64,000 nt of DNA from Oegoconia quadripuncta (Eukaryota > Arthropoda > Insecta > Lepidoptera > Autostichidae): positions 16,846,496 to 16,910,495 of the forward strand of contig OX438753.1 in the NCBI GenBank assembly GCA_949316235.1, given 5' to 3'. This document shows, one piece after another, positions 56,003 through 64,000 of this stretch. The position numbers and the translations under genes are program-made. The notes under the pieces were generated by a model, which was given only the letters and a program-made list of their open reading frames with translations, was not told the DNA's origin and searched no databases. Each line of letters begins with the position of its first letter. Position 1 is the first letter of the stretch.

Positions 56003-59000
56003 CTGAAAAGAAGAAAAATGTATAAATATTATAATTATTTTAAATATTAGTTGGTATACGTCTTCATGGGACAAGTTCCACCTCATCATCATCATTTCAG
56101 CGATGGGACGTCCACTGCAGGGCTTCCCCTGCATCCCATAGATTTATAGAGCGACCAGTTGCTTGCTGCATCCAGAGACTTCCCGCGAAATAAAGTAGCA
56201 TACGTTCATTCGGCCTGATCGGTCCTAGATGGAGTGGCCAGTACACATCGGGTAAGCAGAGTTCGGGAAATTGCCGAACGTATCTCGCTCGTCCGGTATT
56301 CTACAATAGTTGAAGGTGTGTTGCCAGTGGTTGAGGCTTTGACTTGTAATCTCTTATTGACCGACTTATCAGGCTCCAAATCTTCCAGCAAATCATATTC
56401 TCTTCGAAAATGCGAACGAACTATACACAGTGAAATTTAAATCGTGTAATTTCTGTTTACTGGTGACTCCACTCCTGATTAAGAACAACTTTCTACAAGG
56501 AACCATAGCCGAATTCCATCAAAAAAAATTCGATTACCTATACAAAGTAAACCATTCTAAAACTACCTTTAGTACGGAAGTCTTTCAATTTTTGGCTTAA
56601 TTCGGCTATCGTTTTGGTTTTATAGTCAAAAGTTGTTCGTAATCAGGAGTGAAGTCACTAGTCGAAAATTGATTGACTTCCAAACTAAAGGTGGTTTCAG
56701 AATGATTTACTTTGTATGGGTAATCGAAATTTTTTTGATCGAATTCGGCTATGGTCCCTTGGGGAAAGTTTTTCGTAATCAAAAGTGGCATCACCAGTTA
56801 CTGGGAGTTACACGAATTCAAATTCACCCTGTATATAAGAATTGGGGTAATTGATATAGCGCTGCATTGCAGTAGGTTTTGAAGTGACAATGGGTAAACC
56901 ACATTGCTTGTCGAACCCATAGTCATTTGGGTATAAAAATTTCGATTGGTGATCGAGAAACGATAGGCGGAGCGTTAGAATGCTCTCGATTCGACCTGAA
57001 CAATTTCCATGATTTGTGATCAAATGATTTTATTAAACCAATATACGTCGCTTCAAATATTTAACAGTACATTTTGGAATACTATAACTTTATAATTAAC
57101 ATTTCTTTTAATAATATTAGTAATATTGTCGCCTGTTACTAATATGCAGTAAAGTGTATAAACGGAGTTGGTCAAGACATAATTTAACATGTGTTTGAGA
57201 AGTTGTCCGACTGTATAACTGAACGGCACGACTACTTTTAAAATATAGTATCGTTGAAAAATACTCTAACAAACGATATCACATTCAAATTAAAAAAAAT
57301 ATATTGAAGCGCCAAAAATTTAAAAACAACCAACTTCAGTAAGGTTCCATTCTCCATCTCCGGAATGCATAATCAGATCTTAACCTTTATAAGGAACTAC
57401 CCTGGTGATTTAACAATATCAAACAAACAATCATCAAAATTTGTTAACAATTGACGAAAATATGCATGATAATACATGAAAAATAAAAATTGGGAACCTG
57501 TTAAAAATATTTCTCGTCACCGAATGGTGATTATCTAATAATTCGATAAATTATAGATAAGTAACTTACGATTTGTAACTGTGTAATGTACTTTTTCCAC
57601 CAAAGTTGTTGCTTTATACTTGGGAATGCCACGGTGAGGAGATAGTAAGAATACATGACTATGTGGACTAAGCTGTTAACTATGCCAACCATAGTGCCAT
57701 GACCACCTGAAATGAAAAGAAAATTTTAATTAATAAATATTGCTGAAACTATTAGAATAGGATGTCACTCCGCTAGCCACTTCGACCGAATGTCACAAGA
57801 TTGTTGGATCTCTGGATCTGATCAGAAATATTTCCATCCAGAGCTTCCCTTTATTGGCATCCGGTATGACAGTCACTTGTCGTTGTACACACGCCAGCGG
57901 AGGCCTGCACGGCTAGCTAGGGTTTGAGCGTAATGTTGGCCAGCACGGGGAATGGTGTAATCGTCGGAGTCAGGACCTCAGATATAGTGCACTACAGTTT
58001 CTTGGGTAGGCAAACAGTCGGAGTCTACTTCCTTGTGTTCAAGTTGGACTATGTGCAACGAATTCAATAGTTCTACAGAAAATCTTTTTTCTGAGTCTTA
58101 TCGGTCGACAAACTGGCCACCCATAGGGGTGTCCAATTTCTAGTTTGAACATAGATCCAGACTAAGGAAAGTTAATACATAATTTTTGGGACATTGTATA
58201 CGCTTATTAACCTCATACCTAAGAATATCATTAATCTAAATGAGATCCAATTTAATGACCATGTCAAAACGACATTAACAATAAAGGTTATTATAAAATT
58301 AGTGACTACATGAATGACGAAAACGCTTGGTATACTTCGCCCTACTCCCAAAAATTATAGAACTATATTAGTTTTATACTTTAATTAAACAACAATGATC
58401 CTGTGGCTTTCTTTCGCCGTTTCTTTTCCCACAGATGATTACTTTTCTGAGGCGGTAGTAGCTTTGAACATAATGACTAAGCTCTATATTTTTTTATTTC
58501 TAATAGATTTAAAATGACATTCAACAAATGATATCACTTATCTTACTTTGAAATAAATGCTTGAAGTTCGAGGAAACACGTATTCAACGCCGCTGGGTTT
58601 CGTAGGATGTTAGGGCTAGGACGTAATCGGTACTATACCAATCTGAATGTGGTTTGTTCAATTGGGTTAACAACTGGATGTAGATTATTGTATACTTTGA
58701 CGAGTATCGTATACCCAAGAATTTTTGTTACTTAAAGTAAGTGTTTCATATAGCATTTATAAGCAGTATTCGCCAATTAAGTGTATTAATAACTAACACT
58801 TTCAGACAGTGACGTTAGTACTATCTTAATTCTGTGACAGTGATCCTGCCTTCGAAACCAAAGATCATGGGTTGTTATCCCGCTTGGGGTAATTGTTTAT
58901 GTGATGAATTGATTTATTCATGACATTTATTCCCGAGTCATGGATGTTTAGATATATTCATGTATGTTTACCTTTATCTAGTAACTAGAGTACAGGCATT

Positions 59001-61419
59001 GCCTAGTTTACTATCTAATATAATTGGTGTAAACATCCAAAGTATGTAATTATTAATTTATTTAAAAACCTAAGTTACCTTCAGTATGCACCAAAATGTA
59101 AAAATTAATGTAACATCACTCCTACCTCCCAAAAAATCTGCTTCTCTGGGAGGAGTAAGTGGACATGGATGTGATTAATGTCAAAACGGACCCATATAGG
59201 CATACGTTATACTGCTGTAGTCTTGACACGTAAAAACAATAAGAATAAGAATAAGACTAGTTTATTATGAACGCCACAACACGATGCAAAAACAAAGAAG
59301 TAGTAAATTATAGCTAAAACAGAAATACAATTATGAAGAAGATCCCGACAATGCTGTCACGTGTTGCGGCGTGCACAAATGGGATCGTAGACCCAATCGT
59401 CGCTAGTCGTGGGATTTTCCACCAAAAACATCTATGTAGATTTGCACGTTTTTACGACGATGGGCTCACCTCCTATATTTTATTTTATTTTTTATTATTA
59501 TTATTTATTATATTTATATAAATTTCGAAAGGTGATTCGTGGATATTGTATCAAGCTTTTAAGAAAAAATTATTATTTTTCTCACCACAAATGATGCTTT
59601 ACAAAATGACTTTAGGGCTAGGTAATATACAGAACACATTTATGGAATGAAACTGAAAAGGAAGAACTAGAATTACAGGTCACCAGACCCCAGAATTATG
59701 TTGATTGAGGAAGAAAACACATAAGGAAAGAAACATACGGGAATGAAACCACGAAACATAAGACCTGGGTTTTGGAGAGGAGTTGTAGTGGTGTGCACTG
59801 TTTTTAACTCCCGACGAAAAACGACGGGTGTTAGGTGTTTGTTGGCGTTATGTGTGTGTTCAGTCTCTGTCCGTAAGCAATAAGCGGTCCAGTTGGAGTG
59901 CTGTTTCCAAAACTTTAAATTTATAGAAAACTTATAATATTAAACTTATGATGTTTGGGATATCGCAAGTCACCCCATTTGGGATGAAGGTCGTGACGTT
60001 ATGTATGTATTTATAGAACGAAAACATATTTACCAGGTAAATAAGTCATAGTACCCCATACCAGCAACACCATTCCCGTATGGTGATAGATATGCAGGAA
60101 CGAGACTTGATTGAATTTCTTGCGCAGCACAAAAAACACCTGGAAAGTAAAAATAGTCTTGATAAACAATTGTGATTATTCCATGAACAGATCGTAGCCT
60201 GTAGACTTCCTTTGGACACGTCCCACTTTTTTTAGCACTTGACCTAAATCACTCATGATGTTAAGTGAAGATGAGACAGAAGGTGAAAGCGTACTGACGC
60301 GGAAACCCCATCTTATTTGGTCCACTCCAGTAACCAGTCCCTGGTTACCTTATCTCTGACAACCGAACACAACAATGCTATTAACATTGCTGTTTGGCGG
60401 CTGGTAAGCTAGCTGGTGATAGCTAGCCAGGCGGACTTTTAAAACTACCATTAACATTTAACCCTTACCACGAACTAAACCAAGTTCTAAACATGTACGC
60501 CGCTGGAGATCGAACCCGCGATCCCCGATTCGTAAATCCTGTGTTGATTACATTGAGCCACGGAGGTGATTACTACTAAATAAGTTTGTGTTTTTGATGG
60601 GCAAAACATCTTTACCCGTATGTACAGAATGTGGTATGGTGGTGGATGATAATGCTGGAATATGCCCGGAAAGAAGATCAAAGACCACAAATATGGTTTA
60701 GTAATAATGTTTGCCAATGAGCCATGGGGCGTAGTATACTGAATGTAAAACTGACCGACTGCGTCCAAAACACTACACTGCACTCTACGATTCTTATTGC
60801 TGACATTTCCACAACGACCGCCAAGCTGAAGTGGGACTGGGTGGGCCATGTTTGTCGCATGCGAGATGACTTGTGGGCCAAAACTACCACCACCTGGAGC
60901 CCACCGTTAGAAAGAATGCGTAGCGGCAGACCGAAAAAGAGATGGCGGGACTAATTGGATAACTTCCTCAATAACTGGTCAGAGGAAGCTCGGGATAGAG
61001 AGGCGTGGGGACAGAGGAGGGAGACCTTTGCCCAGCAGTGGGACAAAGAAATACTATCATAGCTAAGTACCTATTCTAATGTGTAATAGTCGAAAGTCTT
61101 ATAAAATATAGATTCCGTTGAAATTTTTTTATGAAACAACAAAAGGCCCTCTCCTAAGTCCTCATTATTGTGAGATTTTTGACGGGCAAATACGGAACCC
61201 TACTTTGCGCTTGGCCAGCTCTTTTCATTTGAAAAAAGGATTACATTTCGTGTTTCATATATAATAAATAATATATCATACACTCACCGTATCCAAGAGA
61301 TCAATAACTTTTAATAAGAAATATAGGTACACGATCGGAAGTACATCGGCACCTTTTTCGCTGAAATCCACCGGTTCGCATATGAATTTGTAGTCCCAGC
61401 CCCATGCCCGCCGGATACC
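55580..61419 (-). CDS. ELOVL-B: very-long-chain fatty-acid elongase (5' part off window)
   Basis: Second ELO-family enzyme, same role and location as ELOVL-A. The exons seen are 61419-61288, 60139-60034, 57706-57570 and 56002-55580, all GT-AG and in phase, giving the last 265 residues. Visible-residue positions are CEPVDFS (14-20), [12 protein letters not shown] (41-52), the catalytic HIYHH (60-64), [14 protein letters not shown] (90-103) and [15 protein letters not shown] (114-128). The membrane-ending FYRRAY is at 168-173. The following 92-residue tail contains about seven 10-residue repeats and ends KKDN, a proper KKXX ER-retrieval signal. The first exon(s), with the N-terminus and the YN-x-x-QV helix, are missing, and I saw none between 61420 and 64000. 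A possible ATTAAA polyadenylation signal on the minus strand is at 55471-55466. Intron positions differ from ELOVL-A except the last. Confidence 0.93.
55595..55795 (-). repeat. Coding 30-bp minisatellite in the ELOVL-B tail
   Basis: In exon numbering, Y72, V82, Y92, Y102, Y112, Y122 and H132 are spaced exactly ten residues apart, with N two residues later each time and usually G after it. The clearest units are [20 protein letters not shown] and [13 protein letters not shown] repeats of 30 bp underlie them (for example TTTCTGTAGACGTTTTCTTT and TTTCTGTAGATTGTGTCTTT on the plus strand). Function unknown. Likely disordered. Confidence 0.88.
56085..56425. other. Intronic repeat debris (SINE end and unclassified)
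   Basis: CATCATCATCATTTCAGCGA with GGGACGTCCACTGCAGGGCT is an antisense dispersed-repeat end of a type common in moths. The rest, GC-richer, was not identified. Within an ELOVL-B intron. Confidence 0.5.
56426..56831. repeat. Mariner-type palindromic MITE 'Q', 406 bp
   Basis: Ends CACAGTGAAATTT and AAATTCACCCTG, flanked by TA. The internal halves are inverted (ACCATTCTAAAACTACCTTT versus AAAGGTGGTTTCAGAATGAT). Related to 45482-45744. Within an ELOVL-B intron. Confidence 0.8.
57338..57500. repeat. R5-type repeat copy
   Basis: AACTTCAGTAAGGTTCCATT, CTCCATCTCCGGAATGCATA and TTGTTAACAATTGACGAAAA, as at 30002 and 35443. It is about 70 bp from an ELOVL-B exon. Confidence 0.6.
57570..57706 (-). CDS. 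ELOVL-B exon (WWKKY block)
   Basis: Acceptor CATTTCAG precedes 57706 and donor GTAAGT follows 57570. Two bases complete Gly, then [20 protein letters not shown] and [12 protein letters not shown]. Confidence 0.95.
57720..58245. other. Intronic DNA, GC-richer unclassified repeat debris
   Basis: CGCCAGCGGAGGCCTGCACG and AGTCGGAGTCTACTTCCTTG suggest eroded transposon sequence. No frame is intact. Confidence 0.35.
58246..58350 (+). mobile_element. LINE 'K'-like short fragment
   Basis: AATAAAGGTTATTATAAAAT then TAGTGACTACATGAATGACGAAAACGC parallels the KAYYKISDYLDD-x-x-W codons. Confidence 0.5.
58850..59055 (+). mobile_element. SINE S1b, diverged copy
   Basis: CGAAACCAAAGATCATGGGT, ATTCCCGAGTCATGGATGTT and TATCTAGTAACTAGAGTACA. 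Within an ELOVL-B intron. Confidence 0.6.
59370..60005. repeat. Two S3 pieces separated by about 470 bp
   Basis: GGGATTTTCCACCAAAAACA, GTAGATTTGCACGTTTTTAC and CGATGGGCTCACCTCC at 59412-59475, and CGCAAGTCACCCCATTTGGG with AAGGTCGTGACGTTATGTAT at 59965-60005, are the two parts of S3. The second lies only about 30 bp from the ELOVL-B histidine-box exon. Confidence 0.55.
60034..60139 (-). CDS. ELOVL-B exon (histidine box)
   Basis: Acceptor CTTTCCAG precedes 60139 and donor GTAAAT follows 60034, with 35 codons plus one base. It encodes [20 protein letters not shown] then [15 protein letters not shown], with Gly completed by the next exon. Confidence 0.95.
60235..60569 (-). mobile_element. SINE S2 copy
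   Basis: CACTTGACCTAAATCACTCA, AGATGAGACAGAAGGTGAAA, GATCGAACCCGCGATCCCCG and ATTGAGCCACGGAGGTGAT. Within an ELOVL-B intron. Confidence 0.85.
60724..61061 (+). pseudogene. LINE endonuclease-RT C-terminus
   Basis: The frame reads [20 protein letters not shown], then [14 protein letters not shown], an in-frame stop, and [20 protein letters not shown] with [14 protein letters not shown]. The W-x-GHV-x-RM, GRPKKRW and REAW motifs are diagnostic of this LINE protein end. It is antisense to ELOVL-B within an intron. The poly-T/A tail is not clear. Confidence 0.85.
61288..61419 (-). CDS. ELOVL-B exon (CEPVDFS block)
   Basis: Acceptor TATGTTACAG precedes 61419 and donor GTGAGT follows 61288, with 44 codons in phase 0. 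It starts [20 protein letters not shown] and ends KVIDLLDT. It carries the family-typical C-x-PVD-[FY]-S that ELOVL-A lacks. Confidence 0.92.
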
Positions 61420-61659
61420 CTGTAACATAAATCACATCTCATTATTATATAGCATATTCCATTACATTTTACAGTGGAGTTATGTATAAATCAATAAATA
61501 TGCTACTACTATCCTTGAGCTAAGTAAATACAATTAGATGCGTTATCCTGTGGATCCCGCACATCATATAACAATAACTGTAAAATACCCGATAAAAAAA
61601 AACAAATGTTTACATCACCTAGATAAACGAAAAAGATAAATATCTCCGAAACGTCCGAA

Positions 61660-61805
61660 ATGTTGTGTTCCGGTTGTCAGAGATAAGATAGCCAGTCCCC
61701 CAAATAAGATGGGGTTTCCGGGTCAGTACGCTACCACCTTCGGCCTCAACTTCATTTAACATCAGGTGTCATTGAGGTCATGTGCTAACCCGTTGTGCAT
61801 AAAAA
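61660..61805 (+). mobile_element. SINE S2 3' part
   Basis: TGTTGTGTTCCGGTTGTCAG, AGATAAGATAGCCAGTCCCC and GTGCTAACCCGTTGTGCATA. Confidence 0.85.
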
Positions 61806-61854
61806 CAAAGTCTTAACCAACATCCAATTAAAATTCTATGCCCGAATTTAATCT

Positions 61855-62090
61855 TAAATATATAAGAATAAATGTGAAAGTTTGGATGTTTATTTGTTTG
61901 TTGCTCAATCACTGAGAAACGGATAAATAGAATTGGATTAAATTTGGCATATAGATAGAATATACCCTGGATTAAAACATATGATACTTTTTATCCCGAT
62001 AAAGTGAGTAGTTCCCGCGGGATAAATAAATTTCCGCGGTAATGTTATTCCACGTAGTCGAAGCCACGGGCGGAAAGCTAGTCTTAAATA
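61855..62090 (+). repeat. Dispersed repeat Z copy
   Basis: ATAAATGTGAAAGTTTGGAT, GTTGCTCAATCACTGAGAAA, AGTGAGTAGTTCCCGCGGGA and GCCACGGGCGGAAAGCTAGT. Confidence 0.7.
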
Positions 62091-62299
62091 TATAAGAAAT
62101 GAAAATATCGAAAACTCTCGAAAACTATCATATTATCGAAATACACCAATCACCAGTGTTTAAGACTAAATATTTTCGAAATAGCTTAACCGATATCTTG
62201 AAAGGTCTTAACCGATATCTTGAAACATGGCTAATGACGTTTCACCTCTTTTAATCTGTAGCTTTCAAAAACCCGTACACAAATCGTACCATGCAATCC

Positions 62300-62600
62300 C
62301 AATTATAATGTTATAATGCGAAAGTTTGTGTATGTATGTATGTTTCTTACCTCTTCACGCCTTAACGGCTGGATAGATATGGTTAAAATTTGTTTTGTAG
62401 AGAGCCTAGAACCTGGATTAACATATAGGCTACTTTTTCCCGGAAAATGTGGGAATGCTTTTGAGTCACAGAGTGGCGAATTTGGTTTGTAGAATTAATT
62501 CAACGCGGGCAAAAACAATTGCCCATGGATCGACCAGTAGAACTCGGCGATCGGACCACGGGCAATAAACGGACAAAATCGCGGGTAATAGCTACATCCT
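62300..62600 (+). repeat. Second Z-related repeat
   Basis: ATAATGCGAAAGTTTGTGTA, CTCTTCACGCCTTAACGGCT and GGATTAACATATAGGCTACT. It recalls Z in layout but has a different 3' half. Confidence 0.55.
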
Positions 62601-62610
62601 ATTTCCGTGC

Positions 62611-62630
62611 ATACACACACACACACACAC
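62611..62630. repeat. (AC)n microsatellite
   Basis: An uninterrupted AC run of about nine units, followed by ATACATA. Confidence 0.9.
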
Positions 62631-63208
62631 ATACATAACACCCTCGTTTTTTGTAAGGGTTTAAGAAGTCCTGCTGTTAATTAAATAAATGGGCGACACA
62701 TGACTCGCAAGACTCTACCTTCCTACCAGTCCTACTATAAACGTAGCTGTTCTCTAAATACCCGTAGTGGTAGTGGTAGCCAGTCTGCCACTCGCTTGCA
62801 TATGTCACTAATTCTTCCAACAATTTACTAGTTACGCTAGACCCACCATACACAGACACACACACACTCGCAGGCACCCAAAATAAACTTAATTTATACA
62901 ATGCGTAGGCACCTAAATTTGATAATCAATTGTGTACAGTCGCCTCCATTAACCAAACAGGTTAATTTTTCATGATAATTGGTAGCATACTGACTATTTA
63001 AGCTATACTATACGAGGTTGATATGATAGTCTAGCCAAGAGGGTGATTTCAGAGAACTACGGTTGGTATTTTAAGAGGCAATCATATAGAACAACTTTGT
63101 ATGAATAACTATGACTGATTGCATTATTATTATTATTTTGCTTTCTACTCGGATTCGATTTATTTTAATTGAAGTAATTTATTATCATCAATTAATTTTA
63201 AACGGTTT
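62631..63208. other. Noncoding DNA upstream of the visible ELOVL-B exons
   Basis: No elongase N-terminal exon was found on the minus strand here. The 74-codon minus frame at 62677-62901 has no recognisable motif and no convincing splice sites. Confidence 0.4.
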
Positions 63209-63495
63209 AATCGTCGGTGGCTCAGCGATTAAGACGCTGTCTCCTAATTTGGGAGGTCCGAGTTCGATTCCCACGTAGGAAATGTACCAATGAGTTTTTA
63301 AATTTAATTTAATTACTTATGTGCAGTCGGATAAATATCCGACTGCTCTTAAACGGTGAAGGAAAACATAGTGAGGAAACCTGCATGCCTGAGAAATAAA
63401 AATTCAAAGGCATGTGAAATCCCCAACCCTCATTATACGAGGGAAGACATATATCCCTGCAGTGGGATGTTCACAGGCTGATGATGATGATGGAT
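63209..63495 (+). mobile_element. SINE S4 copy (Bm1-like)
   Basis: TCGTCGGTGGCTCAGCGATT, GGTCCGAGTTCGATTCCCAC, ACGGTGAAGGAAAACATAGT, GAGGAAACCTGCATGCCTGA and CCCTGCAGTGGGATGTTCAC with a GATGATGATGATGG tail. Confidence 0.85.
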
Positions 63496-63654
63496 TTAAA
63501 AAATATTCATGCTTCAGGTCAATATAATACATAAACATCATTAAAATCTTTCCACTGAAATGCCTATCCGTTATAATTATTAGCACAGTAAAAATCTGTA
63601 ATTGGTTAACGCTCCAAGATATTATAATGTTTTTAAAATATTAATATTGATTCT

Positions 63655-63915
63655 ATAAAAATAAATAAAATATTATAAAATATCACACTATTTAGATGAT
63701 AAACTACAATGCACGTTACCAGCTCGTTCGCTATCCAGGCTATTTCACAATTAATAATGAAATATATTGTGGCTTTTCGTAATATAAAAACTGTTTTTAA
63801 AAGAGAAAACTTCAAAACAACAAAAGAGTTTTCAAAACTAACGAACAAACGTTCTTCTCAGGGGAAAATTGCCTTTTGAACAAGCGACAGCTTAAAAAAT
63901 CTAAAATCTGCTCTT
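63655..63915 (+). mobile_element. LINE 'K' 3' end
   Basis: AAATATTATAAAATATCACA, CTATTTAGATGATAAACTAC, CTATTTCACAATTAATAATG and CTTCTCAGGGGAAAATTGCC, ending in CAAGCGACAGCTTAAAAAAT. An AC-rich piece at about 63805-63845 replaces the usual GAGTTTCTTGCTTG. Confidence 0.75.
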
Positions 63916-64000
63916 AAATTACGTAAGTTCACTGGCAACGTCATCGATAACATTGACCAATGAGAAGACGTGAAATTGCCGAGCGAGGGATGAGCCAACC

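Noticed and set aside
62677..62901. 74-codon minus-strand frame as a possible ELOVL-B 5' exon
   Set aside because: No elongase N-terminal features (no DSW-x-MSSP, no YN-x-x-QV) and no fitting donor. The missing exons are more likely beyond 64000.

Overview
This is an AT-rich, intron-rich and heavily transposon-populated eukaryotic window, almost certainly from a moth or butterfly (Lepidoptera). The basis is insect-type fatty-acid elongase genes split by GT-AG introns, plus many SINE, LINE 3'-end and mariner-like fragments of kinds I associate with lepidopteran genomes. I see no bacterial operons, CRISPR arrays, rRNA genes or free-standing tRNA genes.

The real genes are on the minus strand. 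ELOVL-A is complete: six coding exons between 28096 and 13442 give a 352-residue elongase of very-long-chain fatty acids with the HxxHH box (HVYHH), KFTELLDT, YLWWKKY and about seven membrane segments. Its first coding exon begins with a splice acceptor, so a noncoding 5' exon must lie upstream. The best candidate is a GC-rich island with a consensus donor at 50816..~50940, which would make the transcription unit about 37 kb with a 22.7-kb first intron. ELOVL-B lies about 4.6 kb beyond that island, in the same orientation. Its last four coding exons (61419 to 55580, 265 residues) are in the window and its 5' end is off the right edge. Both proteins carry long hydrophilic C-terminal tails. The B tail holds about seven tandem copies of a 10-residue unit (YxNG-x-SKE-xx), and the A tail has a degenerate NG-x-SKE stretch. 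The tails are the most unusual protein feature here. At the far left, a short ATG-containing exon (2422..2362) with a consensus donor may be the start of another minus-strand gene that runs off the window.

Everything else is intron or intergenic DNA packed with mobile-element debris. (i) A palindromic MITE of about 150 bp (ends GGTGTCGATTCGG, apparent 3-bp ATT/AAT target duplication) has seven copies. (ii) At least two tRNA-headed SINE families (S1, S2), the S1-related S1b group and a Bm1-like SINE (S4) are present. (iii) A LINE with a recognisable reverse-transcriptase C-terminus and conserved 3' end is best preserved at 44402-45180. (iv) Other degraded LINE ends lie at 7139, 16640, 25236, 34910, 35150, 40870, 53915 and 60724. 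(v) Mariner-type remnants include a fold-back element with 267-bp arms (5597-6452), a palindromic MITE pair (45482, 56426) and a transposase pseudogene (53336-53885). (vi) Several near-perfect hairpins occur.

I found no undescribed enzymatic system. The most notable signals are the repeat tail on ELOVL-B, the diverged CRYPSHT motif in ELOVL-A where the family normally has CxPVDYS, the shuffled intron positions between the paralogues, and two LINE copies carrying the same MITE at the same site.
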